From: Prochlorococcus sp. AG-436-C14
GTDB taxonomy: Bacteria > Cyanobacteriota > Cyanobacteriia > PCC-6307 > Cyanobiaceae
NCBI GenBank assembly: GCA_003209755.1
Contig: QCPD01000013.1
Coordinates: forward strand, 1 to 47,560
Length of the DNA: 47,560 nt
Direction: 5' to 3'
The position numbers and the translations under genes are program-made. This document shows positions 36,999-45,477 of this stretch, piece by piece. The notes beneath the pieces were generated by a model, which worked only from the letters and a program-made list of their open reading frames with translations, did no database searches and was not told the DNA's origin. Each line of letters starts with the position of its first letter. Position 1 is the first letter of the stretch.

Positions 36999-38552
36999 AT
37001 GAAAATATATACTTCAAAAAAACTATTATTTTATATATTAATAGTTTTCATTAGCTTAATATTTGTAGGCTTAATTGGAGCAATAATTAGATTAATAAAC
37101 TTACCTGCAATAATAATTACACTGTTAATAATATGTGGTTTAAGTTATTCAAAAAGACTAGATTGGTTGCAAAAATATCTAAAATCAATATTTAAAATTA
37201 AAAGTGAAAAAAAATCAATAGATTTTTCTTTAATAAGCAAAAAGCAAGCTGCAGATAAATCTTTAAAAAGTATTGATCAATTAATCACATTAATTAATGA
37301 TAAAGTAAAGGCCAAAGCCCTCAAGGATGAAAAGGATAGAGTTTCATTAGAATTAGAAAGAGGGGATATTATTTTAGTAGTTTTTGGAATTGGCTCTAGT
37401 GGAAAAACTTCACTTATAAGAGCTCTTTTAAAAAGAATAATAGGTCAAGTCAGTCCTGAAATGGGTTCAACAAGATCAAAAGAAACCTTCCGACTAAAAC
37501 TTAAAGGACTTACAAGAGGGATAAAAATTATAGATACTCCAGGAATATTAGAATCGGGGAAAGGTGGCAGAGACAGGGAAAAAAGTGCGTTAATAGAAGC
37601 ACGTAAATCTGATTTAATCTTAGTAGTAATCGAAGGTGATTTACGTTCTGAAGAGACAAAAACAATTAGGAGTTTATCTAAATTAGGGAAAAGACTTTTA
37701 CTTGTTCTTAATAAGATAGATTTAAGAGGAGAGAATGAAGAAAAAAGATTAATTGAAATTATTTGTTCTAGATGTAGTGATTTTATTGAACCAAAAGATA
37801 TTGTTTGTACATCCGCGTCACCTCAGACAATTGCAATCCCTGGCCAAAAACCCTATCAACCAGAGCCTGAAATCAATAGTTTAATTAAAAGATTAGCAAA
37901 TATCTTACATGAAGAAGGTGAAGAGTTAATTGCAGACAATATTTTACTTCAATGTAGCAATCTGGGTAAAGAAGGAAAAAAATTATTAATTAAACAAAGA
38001 AGTCAATCAGCTAAAAAATGTATCGACAAATATGGTTGGCTCAGCAGTGGGATATTAATACTAACTCCTCTACCTGTAATAGATATGATTGCTGCAGCGG
38101 CTGTAAATGCACAAATGGTAATTGAAATAGCAAAAATATATGGTGTAAAGATTACAAATGAAAGAGCAAAAAGTTTGGCGCTTTCGGTAGGGAAAATACT
38201 TGCAACTATGGGTTTAGTTAAAGGTGGAGTTTCAATAATAAGCTCTACATTAAGCCTATCACTGCCAACATTAGTTGTTAGCAAAGTAATTCAAGGTGTA
38301 AGTGTATCTTGGCTTACTAGAATTGCTGGAGCAAGTTTTATAACTTATTTCCAACAAGACCAAAACTGGGGAGATGGAGGAATACAAGAAGTTGTTGAAT
38401 ATCACTACAACTTAAATAAAAGAGATGAGTATTTTAAAGGTTTTATTCGTAGAGCTTATGAAAGGGTTATTGATCCTTTAGTTGAAAAAAAATTCAAAAA
38501 ATTACCGCCGAGATCAAAGCCTCAGAGGGTGGAGGACTCATTGGACCTCTGA
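36999..38552 (+). CDS. Membrane-anchored GTPase with DUF697 (YcjF/Der-like) C-terminal domain
   Basis: A 517-residue protein with two N-terminal membrane helices (about 8-30 and 34-49), a coiled linker and an Era/YihA-like G domain: G1 GIGSSGKT (130-137), G3 DTPG (179-182), G4 NKID (238-241). The C-terminal part (about 335-470) holds hydrophobic helices of the DUF697 type (ILILTPLPVIDMIAAAAVNA), then a positively charged tail. Cyanobacterial and plastid relatives are thought to act at membranes, but the function is unsettled. It follows lspA by 16 bp and may be co-transcribed. Its last 59 bp overlap a small opposed gene. Confidence 0.88.
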   Translation: MKIYTSKKLLFYILIVFISLIFVGLIGAIIRLINLPAIIITLLIICGLSYSKRLDWLQKYLKSIFKIKSEKKSIDFSLISKKQAADKSLKSIDQLITLINDKVKAKALKDEKDRVSLELERGDIILVVFGIGSSGKTSLIRALLKRIIGQVSPEMGSTRSKETFRLKLKGLTRGIKIIDTPGILESGKGGRDREKSALIEARKSDLILVVIEGDLRSEETKTIRSLSKLGKRLLLVLNKIDLRGENEEKRLIEIICSRCSDFIEPKDIVCTSASPQTIAIPGQKPYQPEPEINSLIKRLANILHEEGEELIADNILLQCSNLGKEGKKLLIKQRSQSAKKCIDKYGWLSSGILILTPLPVIDMIAAAAVNAQMVIEIAKIYGVKITNERAKSLALSVGKILATMGLVKGGVSIISSTLSLSLPTLVVSKVIQGVSVSWLTRIAGASFITYFQQDQNWGDGGIQEVVEYHYNLNKRDEYFKGFIRRAYERVIDPLVEKKFKKLPPRSKPQRVEDSLDL

Positions 38553-38658
38553 AATCTAATACGAAAACTAATGCTAAATAAATGAAGCCAATCAAAATTG
38601 ATATGAAAGCTGTTATTAAAGCCAATATATTTTTTTTATTAAAAAAATCTTTATTCAT
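38494..38658 (-). CDS. Small single-pass membrane protein (54 aa)
   Basis: A 54-codon ATG frame that begins 6 bp after the stop of the PLP decarboxylase gene. A Lys/Asn/Asp head (MNKDFFNKKN) is followed by one membrane helix (about 11-34, ILALITAFISILIGFIYLAL) and then by LDFRGPMSPPPSEAL, a polar Pro-rich motif that I recall from small proteins of marine picocyanobacteria. The last 59 bp overlap the 3' end of the opposed GTPase gene. No function is known. It is likely co-transcribed with the decarboxylase. Confidence 0.68.
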   Translation of the reverse strand: MNKDFFNKKNILALITAFISILIGFIYLALVFVLDFRGPMSPPPSEALISAVIF

Positions 38659-38664
38659 CTAAAG

Positions 38665-40035
38665 TCAAGTAGTTGAATTGTTAATAAGATTAGCTAAAAG
38701 TTTTAAATCATCAAATTTAGTATTAGGGTTTCCCAAAACAGCTTTTAAATAATATCTATCTCCATATAGAGGTCTTGAAAGCATAAACTTTTTGGCTAAT
38801 AATAAGTTTCTTGTTTGTACAGACCAATCAGACGCTTGAGAATAACTATAGTTGATAGGTGTAAAAGCTAAAAGGTGAAGTGGTCCTGATATTATTTTAA
38901 ACTTTGATGAATCAATTATTGATTCTAAATAACATCTTCGTCTAATAGAATCCAAAAGTATTTTTTCAATACCCCCTTCACCCAATTGTCTTAAACCAAT
39001 CCACAATTTCAATGACTCTGCGGATCTAGTACCTTGAATTCCAAGTTCACCTCCATGAAAGTCATTTCCTGTAATTGGTTCGGTATAAGGTAGTCCAGTT
39101 GAAAAAGTAGAAGAAAGATGTTTTTTATTAGCGACAAGTAGTAGGGAAGAAGTTTTTGCGATACCCAATAGTTTCTGTGGATTAACAGTTATGGAGTCAG
39201 CAGAACCTAAGCCATGAACAATTTCTGAAGTAATTTTTGATAGGCCATATATGCCACCAATTGAGCCATCAATATGAAGCCAAACTTTCTCTTTTTTGCA
39301 GAACTGAGCGATTTCAGAGAGTGGGTCAATAGATCCTCTGACAGTAGTTCCTGCTGTCGCGACGATAGCAAAACATTTCTTGCCCTCAGATTTTATTTTT
39401 TTCAAACTTGAAGACAGGCTAGAAATTTTCAATTCACCTTTTTCATCTGTAGGAACTTTAAGTAAAGATTCTTTCTCTAAACCCATAATTTGTACTGCTT
39501 TTGAAAATGAGACATGGCAATCCTCACTTGCAAAAAAGACGGCACTTGGATCACTTGCCAGACCAGAAATATTTCTTGCCATTACTAAAGCCATTAAATT
39601 ACTAAGGCTTCCCCCGCTAGCTGCAACACCACCAGACAAATTACCAAAACCTAATTTTTCACAAAACCACTTACAAAGGTTTCTTTCCAAGGATGACAAG
39701 CTAGGTGATAACTCTTCCGCTAAAAGATTATTATTTAAACCTGCGCAAATTAATTCTCCCACAATTGAAGCCGATAAAGGAGGTGGATCCAAATGAGCAA
39801 GTGATCCTGGATGGCATGGTCGATATGAACCCTTCATTAATAGTTGGAGTTCGCTCAATAAAACTTTATTAGAAACACCTTCTTTTGCTGGAGAAGCTTC
39901 TGGCAAATCAAATGAATCTGGCATTGGTCCTTGACTGCCAGATTCAGCAAACCACTCACAAAGATTACTTGATGCTTCAGCAAGCAAAGAATAAAGCTCT
40001 TTATCTAAATTGTGAGGTGAAGCAAAAGGGTCCAA
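38665..40035 (-). CDS. Group II pyridoxal-phosphate-dependent decarboxylase
   Basis: A 456-residue fold-type I PLP enzyme related to glutamate, aromatic amino acid and diaminobutyrate decarboxylases. HPGSLAHLDPPPLSASIVGEL (shown in part; 75-95), TAGTTVRGSIDPL (227-239), HIDGSIGG with the PLP Asp256, and NPQKLLG with the likely Schiff-base Lys288 are visible. His174 would stack on the cofactor. The usual HxDAA and HKW motifs read HIDGS and NPQKLL, so the substrate cannot be inferred; beta-alanine or polyamine supply are possible. The start is TTG. The 54-aa membrane protein gene follows immediately. Confidence 0.87.
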   Translation of the reverse strand: MDPFASPHNLDKELYSLLAEASSNLCEWFAESGSQGPMPDSFDLPEASPAKEGVSNKVLLSELQLLMKGSYRPCHPGSLAHLDPPPLSASIVGELICAGLNNNLLAEELSPSLSSLERNLCKWFCEKLGFGNLSGGVAASGGSLSNLMALVMARNISGLASDPSAVFFASEDCHVSFSKAVQIMGLEKESLLKVPTDEKGELKISSLSSSLKKIKSEGKKCFAIVATAGTTVRGSIDPLSEIAQFCKKEKVWLHIDGSIGGIYGLSKITSEIVHGLGSADSITVNPQKLLGIAKTSSLLLVANKKHLSSTFSTGLPYTEPITGNDFHGGELGIQGTRSAESLKLWIGLRQLGEGGIEKILLDSIRRRCYLESIIDSSKFKIISGPLHLLAFTPINYSYSQASDWSVQTRNLLLAKKFMLSRPLYGDRYYLKAVLGNPNTKFDDLKLLANLINNSTT

Positions 40036-40117
40036 AAAAGTAAGTCTCTATTTGTAGTATTGGAAGATCCAGTTCAAACCAAAAAAAAAATGATTAATCT
40101 CTAGATAAACATTTTAT

Positions 40118-40633
40118 TTGATAATTCTCCAAACATCTAAAAAATTGTCAAAAACAATCGCACTGAGTCAGGAAGAAAAAACAAGATGGATGACAAGATT
40201 GCTAATCAAAGCAAAGCTTGTAGGCGAGGGAGGAGAAGTTCCTATTGCTGCAGTTATTCTCGATAAAAGAGGTAGATGTATTGGCTATGGAGGGAATAGA
40301 AGGGAAGCAATGAAAGATCCTTTAGGTCATGCTGAGTTAGTTGCTCTACGACAAGCTTCTTGGATAAATAATGATTGGAGATTTAATGACTGTACATTGA
40401 TGGTAAATCTTGAGCCATGTCCAATGTGCGCAGGTGCTTTGATTCAAGCAAGGATGGGGAAGATTATCTATGGATCTGAAGACCCCAAAAGAGGGGCTCT
40501 AGGCGGAACCATTAATCTCGCGGAACATAAAAGTTCACATCACAAAATGTTGATTGAAGGAGGAATAATGGAAGAAGAATCTAAAAAGATTATCGTAAAT
40601 TGGTTTAGAGATAAAAGAATTTTGTCTAGATAG
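40118..40633 (+). CDS. tadA: tRNA-adenosine deaminase (A34 to I34)
   Basis: Zinc deaminase that converts wobble adenosine 34 of tRNA-Arg(ACG) to inosine. In the 171-residue frame the zinc and catalytic motif HAE is at 71-73 and the PCxxC motif PCPMC gives Cys101 and Cys104; GALIQARMGKIIYG follows as in TadA. The frame's first codon is TTG (40118). No ATG occurs before Met25, so the true start may be this TTG, the TTG at Leu10, or another near codon. It converges with the aminotransferase gene 6 bp away. Confidence 0.93.
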   Translation: MIILQTSKKLSKTIALSQEEKTRWMTRLLIKAKLVGEGGEVPIAAVILDKRGRCIGYGGNRREAMKDPLGHAELVALRQASWINNDWRFNDCTLMVNLEPCPMCAGALIQARMGKIIYGSEDPKRGALGGTINLAEHKSSHHKMLIEGGIMEEESKKIIVNWFRDKRILSR

Positions 40634-40639
40634 AGTTTA

Positions 40640-41878
40640 TTATCTAAACTTAGGTAATTCAGTTTCAAAAATATTTATTATCTTATCTACATTTGTAGAA
40701 TTTGAGTTGTATCCCATTAAACCAATTCTCCATACTTTTCCTGCCAGATCACCAAGGCCACCTCCAATTTCAACACCAAAATTATTTAGTAAATGTTTGG
40801 TAAAGGCCTTACCATTAACACCCTCAGGTATTTTCACTGTTGTTAGTGTGGGTAAACGCAATTCTTCTTTAACGTGTAATTCCAATCCAATATTTTCTAT
40901 AGAATCCCAAAGTGATTTAGCATTTTTCCTATGTCTATCCCATGAAACTTCCAATCCTTCTTTCGCCAACAATCTGAGTGCTTCTCGAATGCCAAAATTC
41001 ATGTTCACAGGAGCCGTATGATGATATACACGATCACTTCCCCAGTATTTATTTAGTAAAGAGACGTCTAGATACCAGTTAGGAACCTTATCTTTTCTAT
41101 TATTCATTTTATTTTCAGCTCTCTCATTCATTGAAAAAGGACCTAGACCAGGAGGGCAACTTAATCCTTTTTGACTGCAACTATAAGCTAAATCAATTTT
41201 CCACTCATCCAAATAAAGAGGGACGCCTCCCAAAGAAGTAACTGTGTCGACAAGAAGTAAACAATTATATTTTCTACACAAATCACCAATTCCTTCCATA
41301 GGTTGACAAACACCTGTTGAGGTTTCTGCATGAACAATTGCTAATACAGCTGGAGAATGTTTTTTCAGAGCATCTTCTATTTCCTCAAGAGAGAATGCAT
41401 TACCCCAATCTTTCTGAATGGTTTCAACATTTGCCTTATATCTTCCTGCCATGTCCGCAAGTCGATGTCCAAAATATCCTTTGATAGCAACTAAAACGGT
41501 ATCCTCCGGCTCAATAACATTTGCTAACGTTGCTTCCATTGCAGCACTTCCTGTACCACTCATTGGAAGTGTTAAGCGATTACTAGTTTGCCAAGCATAT
41601 CTGAGCAACTCTTGAACCTCACTCATTAAGTCCACATAAAAAGGATCCAGATGACCAATGGGAGGCTGAGAGAGAGCTTTCAACACCGCAGGATCTGCAT
41701 TTGATGGGCCAGGCCCAAGCAATAACCTTTCAGGAGAAACAGTTGGACCAAAATCTTTACGATGTTGATTATCAACAGAAGGAAGAATTTGAGTGGCCAA
41801 GAAAACAGATCGGTTAATATATCCTCCGAGCCTAAAAGGCGATAGGCAAAGTCGGGGTGTTTTTTTTAGGGATTGCAA
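40640..41878 (-). CDS. Alanine-glyoxylate / serine-pyruvate type aminotransferase
   Basis: A class V PLP aminotransferase of up to 412 residues. LLLGPGPSNADPAVLKAL (52-69), GTGSAAMEATLAN, HAETSTGV, LLVDTVTSLGG and the Schiff-base motif SCSQKGLSCPPG with Lys237 are family marks. It probably transaminates glyoxylate with alanine or serine in photorespiration. The first ~28 residues are not conserved; the frame starts at a TTG (41878), while a TTG at Leu27 (41800) would give MATQILPSVD, closer to the usual N-terminus. It is divergent from glnA. Confidence 0.92.
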   Translation of the reverse strand: MQSLKKTPRLCLSPFRLGGYINRSVFLATQILPSVDNQHRKDFGPTVSPERLLLGPGPSNADPAVLKALSQPPIGHLDPFYVDLMSEVQELLRYAWQTSNRLTLPMSGTGSAAMEATLANVIEPEDTVLVAIKGYFGHRLADMAGRYKANVETIQKDWGNAFSLEEIEDALKKHSPAVLAIVHAETSTGVCQPMEGIGDLCRKYNCLLLVDTVTSLGGVPLYLDEWKIDLAYSCSQKGLSCPPGLGPFSMNERAENKMNNRKDKVPNWYLDVSLLNKYWGSDRVYHHTAPVNMNFGIREALRLLAKEGLEVSWDRHRKNAKSLWDSIENIGLELHVKEELRLPTLTTVKIPEGVNGKAFTKHLLNNFGVEIGGGLGDLAGKVWRIGLMGYNSNSTNVDKIINIFETELPKFR

Positions 41879-41947
41879 TAGGAATTAGCTAGATTTCACA
41901 AATAAGACAGAAAACAATCAAAGTTTTCTCTTAAAAGTCTAAAAAAA

Positions 41948-41989
41948 GTGCGTGTCGATACAAAAATAGATACGAACGCTTATTACGTT
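41948..41989 (+). promoter_or_regulatory. NtcA-activated promoter of glnA
   Basis: GTG-N8-TAC at 41948-41961 differs from the NtcA consensus GTA-N8-TAC by one base. Exactly 22 bp after it comes TACGTT (41984-41989), which fits the -10 box TAN3T. This is the spacing of class II NtcA promoters, with the site centred near -41.5. Transcription would start about 41996, some 30 nt before the glnA ATG. NtcA activates glnA under nitrogen limitation in cyanobacteria. Confidence 0.8.
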
Positions 41990-42025
41990 CATAATTAATT
42001 ATCTCTGTTGCAAATTAATTTCATC

Positions 42026-43447
42026 ATGAGCAAGACCTCTCAAGATGTTCTTCGTCAAATTAAAGATGAGGGCATTGAGCTAATAGATCTAAAATTTGCT
42101 GACCTTCATGGTAAGTGGCAACACTTAACCGTAGCTTCAGACCTCATTGAAGAAAGCTCTTTCTCTGAAGGACTTGCTTTTGATGGCTCTTCTATTCGCG
42201 GTTGGAAAGCTATAAATGAATCAGATATGGCGATGGTCCCAGATCCATCAACAAGCTGGATAGATCCTTTTTATCACCATAAAACTCTTAGCTTGATTTG
42301 TTCAATTCAGGAGCCAAGAAGCGGAGAGCCATATGCCAGATGTCCAAGAGCATTAGCACAAAAAGCATTGGATTATTTAGGAAGCACAAGTGTTGCAGAT
42401 GCTGCATTCTTTGGACCTGAACCTGAATTCTTTATTTTTGACGATGTCCGATACAACTCAGGGGAAGGTGGAAGTTTTTATAGCGTAGATACAATAGAAG
42501 CCCCATGGAATACAGGCAGAGTTGAGGAAGGAGGAAACCTTGGATACAAAATTCAACTAAAAGAAGGATATTTTCCTGTCTCCCCTAACGATACAGCTCA
42601 AGACATGCGGTCCGAGATGCTACTACTTATGGGTGAATTGGGAATACCAATCGAGAAACATCACCATGAAGTAGCAGGAGCTGGCCAACATGAATTGGGG
42701 ATGAAATTTGCGCCCCTAATCAACGCAGCTGACAATGTAATGATTTATAAATACATCGTCAGGAATGTAGCCAAAAAATATGGAAAGACCGCAACTTTTA
42801 TGCCTAAACCAGTTTTCAATGACAATGGAACAGGAATGCATGTCCACCAAAGTTTGTGGAAAAGTGGTCAGCCCTTATTCTATGGAGAAGGCACGTATGC
42901 AAATCTTTCTCAAACAGCTAAATGGTACATAGGTGGAATCCTTAAGCATGCGCCTTCTTTCCTTGCATTTACTAATCCAACTACCAACAGCTACAAAAGA
43001 TTAGTTCCAGGTTTCGAAGCACCTGTAAATCTAGTTTATTCGCAAGGTAATAGATCAGCTGCGGTAAGAATTCCTTTGACTGGGCCAAGTCCTAAAGCAA
43101 AGAGACTTGAATTCCGTTCTGGTGATGCGTTGGCTAACCCTTACATTGCTTTTTCAGCAATGATGATGGCAGGTATAGATGGAATTAAAAATCAAATTGA
43201 TCCCGGAGATGGTGTTGATGTTGATCTGTTTGAGCTTCCTTCTGAGGAATTATCAAAAATAGATACTGTTCCTTCTTCATTGAACGATGCTTTAGAAGCA
43301 TTAAAAAGTGATAACAAATATTTGACGGAGGGAGGCGTATTTACCGAAGATTTCATTGACAACTGGATAGAGCTTAAATACGAAGAAGTTCAACAGCTAA
43401 GACAAAGACCTCATCCTCATGAATTCACTATGTACTACGACGCATGA
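42026..43447 (+). CDS. glnA: Glutamine synthetase type I (GSI)
   Basis: Joins ammonium to glutamate with ATP, the entry of nitrogen into carbon skeletons. From the ATG at 42026 the protein has 473 residues, the normal GSI length; an in-frame TTG at 42008 would fall within the short leader and is less likely. [13 protein letters not shown] (N-terminal beta-grasp), [28 protein letters not shown] (metal ligands), [12 protein letters not shown] and NRSAAVRIP (active site) are present. The position of the adenylylated Tyr of enteric GS reads DLFELP, Phe402. An NtcA promoter precedes it and a strong terminator follows. Confidence 0.97.
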   Translation: MSKTSQDVLRQIKDEGIELIDLKFADLHGKWQHLTVASDLIEESSFSEGLAFDGSSIRGWKAINESDMAMVPDPSTSWIDPFYHHKTLSLICSIQEPRSGEPYARCPRALAQKALDYLGSTSVADAAFFGPEPEFFIFDDVRYNSGEGGSFYSVDTIEAPWNTGRVEEGGNLGYKIQLKEGYFPVSPNDTAQDMRSEMLLLMGELGIPIEKHHHEVAGAGQHELGMKFAPLINAADNVMIYKYIVRNVAKKYGKTATFMPKPVFNDNGTGMHVHQSLWKSGQPLFYGEGTYANLSQTAKWYIGGILKHAPSFLAFTNPTTNSYKRLVPGFEAPVNLVYSQGNRSAAVRIPLTGPSPKAKRLEFRSGDALANPYIAFSAMMMAGIDGIKNQIDPGDGVDVDLFELPSEELSKIDTVPSSLNDALEALKSDNKYLTEGGVFTEDFIDNWIELKYEEVQQLRQRPHPHEFTMYYDA

Positions 43448-43479
43448 AATAAATCCTTTTTTAATTTTTTAGAGTACAG

Positions 43480-43523
43480 AATTAAGGTCTATGTACAAAT
43501 ATTCATAGACCTTAATTTTTTTT
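43480..43523 (+). terminator. Rho-independent terminator after glnA
   Basis: AATTAAGGTCTATG (43480-43493) and CATAGACCTTAATT (43504-43517) form a perfect 14-bp stem around a 10-nt loop, followed by an unbroken T-run through 43523. It lies 33 bp after the glnA stop and separates glnA from the methyltransferase gene, making glnA a single-gene transcript. Confidence 0.92.
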
Positions 43524-43582
43524 AGATAAGTCGTCACTAATCAATCAAATCTGTTAGATAATAAATAATTAATAAATGGTTT

Positions 43583-44644
43583 ATGGCAGCGCCAAGCCTT
43601 AAAAAAATTGCATATCACACTCTTCAACAAGGAAAAACTCTTGCTGGACTAGCTCATAAAGAGTTGAGTACAAAGTTAATGGAAGTATTTGCGCCTGAAG
43701 CAGCCCCAGGAAAATTTCCAATCAATCAGGATCTAATAAAAGAAGTTAGAAGATCAATGGAAAATCTAGAAAGTATTGATTGGAAAGAAGCAGAGGCTGG
43801 CATTTATCCCAAATCACAACTATTCGAAGCGCCATGGTTGGAATGGGCAAAGAAATATCCCTTGGTTTGGCTAGATATGCCTCAAACTTGGCAGAGGCGA
43901 AAAAAAAATAAAACCAGAGAAATCCCCAGAGAGGTAAACGAGGAAGATTACCCTGACTACTATTTGCAAAATTTTCATCACCAAACAGATGGCTACCTAA
44001 GCGAACATTCTGCTGAAATTTATGACTTACAAGTTGAAATTCTTTTCAATGGAACGGCCGATTCTATGAGAAGAAGAGTTTTATCTCCTTTGAAAACAGG
44101 TCTGAAAAAATATTTAACGGAAGGATCAAAGAAAGTCAAAGTTTTAGATATCGCTACAGGAACTGGAAGAACACTCCAGCAAATTCAAAGTGCTTTGCCT
44201 CAAGTTGAACTTTATGGTCTTGATTTATCAGGTTCTTACCTAAAGCAAGCAAGTAAATATCTAAGTTCAAGAAGTGGTGATCTTGTTCAACTGACTAAAG
44301 GAAATGCAGAAAAAATGCCTTATGCCTCGGAGACATTTCAAGCTTTAACTTGCGTTTTTCTATTTCACGAACTTCCTAGAGATGCTCGGCAGAATGTTTT
44401 GAACGAATGCTTTAGATTGCTAGAACCTGGAGGAACTCTTGTTCTTGCTGACTCTATTCAGATAGAAGATTCTCCAAAATTCACTCCAATAATGGAAAAC
44501 TTTCATAAAATTTTCCATGAACCTTTTTATAGGGACTACATAGTAGATAACATAAACTTTAGATTAGAAGAAAGTGGATTTTCCTCAATAACTTCTGAAT
44601 CCCATTTCATGACTAAAGTCTGGAAAGCAAACAAACCAGTTTGA
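43583..44644 (+). CDS. SAM-dependent methyltransferase (class I, UbiE-like)
   Basis: A 353-residue protein with a cyanobacteria-type N-terminal region (about 1-160, with FAPEAAPGKFPINQDLI and YPDYYLQNFHHQTDGYLS) and a Rossmann methyltransferase domain. Motif I is VLDIATGTG (187-195), the acidic loop is YGLDLSG (211-217), and LLEPGGTLVLADSIQ is the post-III motif. It resembles methyltransferases annotated near UbiE/type 11; the substrate, perhaps a quinone or pigment, is unknown. The start is ATG just after the glnA terminator. Confidence 0.85.
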   Translation: MAAPSLKKIAYHTLQQGKTLAGLAHKELSTKLMEVFAPEAAPGKFPINQDLIKEVRRSMENLESIDWKEAEAGIYPKSQLFEAPWLEWAKKYPLVWLDMPQTWQRRKKNKTREIPREVNEEDYPDYYLQNFHHQTDGYLSEHSAEIYDLQVEILFNGTADSMRRRVLSPLKTGLKKYLTEGSKKVKVLDIATGTGRTLQQIQSALPQVELYGLDLSGSYLKQASKYLSSRSGDLVQLTKGNAEKMPYASETFQALTCVFLFHELPRDARQNVLNECFRLLEPGGTLVLADSIQIEDSPKFTPIMENFHKIFHEPFYRDYIVDNINFRLEESGFSSITSESHFMTKVWKANKPV

Positions 44645-44688
44645 TTTATTGAAAAAATGATGTCAAAATTCAGAAACAAATTTATACC

Positions 44689-44946
44689 ATGCTAAAAAAA
44701 AATAAATACATTTGGCCAGAAAAAGTACAATTACTTGTAAAAGAACTCCATAATGAAATCAGTCTCAAAAATTACAACTGGCATAAATTCAGGGGAAACA
44801 AACAAAGAAGAAGTGCTGAATTAATTATTTCCGCATTTTCGCAATTAATTAACAATGGAGATGATGCCGATATAGAAAACTTGCTTAATCAAGCAATATT
44901 ATGGATAAAAGAAGAAATAAAAGATAAAGGATGTGAAAGTCATTAA
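44689..44946 (+). CDS. Small conserved cyanobacterial protein (85 aa, possibly DUF6439)
   Basis: An 85-residue helical protein. YNWHKFRGNKQRRSAELIIS (34-53), a pair of acidic residues, then LLNQAILWIKEEIKDKGCESH at the C-terminus (given in part) fit a short family limited to cyanobacteria; I believe it is DUF6439, but without a search this is tentative. No membrane segment or catalytic motif is visible. The ATG is at 44689, 44 bp after the methyltransferase, so both may share a transcript. It converges on the ATPase gene 4 bp away. Confidence 0.72.
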   Translation: MLKKNKYIWPEKVQLLVKELHNEISLKNYNWHKFRGNKQRRSAELIISAFSQLINNGDDADIENLLNQAILWIKEEIKDKGCESH

Positions 44947-44950
44947 AGAC

Positions 44951-45343
44951 TCATTTCTTTAGTGATAACTGAAGTCTATTCCCTTTAGGACTCCATCTTA
45001 CATCATCAAAACACTTATGAATCAAATAAATTCCTCTTCCACTATTAACATCAATATTCAAAGGTAAAGAACTTACCCTTTTATTTTTAACTATGCCTAA
45101 TCCTTCATCTTGAATTTGCCAAACAAACCATTTAGGAGTAAGAATTCTTCTAACACGAATAACTTTGTTAGGGTTAGACAAGTTTCCATGTACTACAGCG
45201 TTAACAAGAGCCTCATGCAATCCCAATTCTATTTTTTTTGCAGTTTCTTTGCATAATACAGGCTCTAAAAGAGTTTCAATAAATGACGCTAATTTTAAAG
45301 TAGAGGGATGAATAAATACAGCCCAATTTTTAGAAGACCCCAC
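44951..45343 (-). CDS. Anti-sigma factor-type ATP-binding protein (HATPase_c_2, RsbW-like)
   Basis: A 130-residue GHKL ATPase fold on its own. The N-box reads HEALVNAVVHGN (43-54), the G1 box QDEGLGI (78-84) and the G2 box GRGIYLI (102-108). This is the pattern of RsbW/SpoIIAB-type serine kinases that bind sigma factors or anti-anti-sigma (STAS) partners. No STAS protein or PP2C phosphatase is found beside it, so its partner is elsewhere. The start is GTG (MGSSKNWAVF). A 134-bp gap separates it from the GUN4 gene on the same strand. Confidence 0.87.
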   Translation of the reverse strand: MGSSKNWAVFIHPSTLKLASFIETLLEPVLCKETAKKIELGLHEALVNAVVHGNLSNPNKVIRVRRILTPKWFVWQIQDEGLGIVKNKRVSSLPLNIDVNSGRGIYLIHKCFDDVRWSPKGNRLQLSLKK

Positions 45344-45477
45344 AATTAATTAAAACATTCTTTGTAAATTACTCTTTTGATAAAAGAATTAGTATGGAAA
45401 TTAAAAACATATTTTAAACTTAAGTCATAAAAAGTATTCTATGAGAAAAATTAACCATAAATAATTAAATTTTAGCT

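Noticed and set aside
40627-40646. TAGATA-N8-TATCTA dyad between tadA and the aminotransferase gene
   Set aside because: Six AT-rich pairs with no T-run; too weak to call a terminator.
41974-41990. GAACG-N7-CGTTC inverted repeat before glnA
   Set aside because: Five-base arms over the predicted -10 region; may be chance and is less convincing than the NtcA site it overlaps.
41879-42025. Possible glutamine riboswitch upstream of glnA
   Set aside because: I could not find the conserved glnA-motif sequences; an NtcA promoter with a short leader explains the region better.
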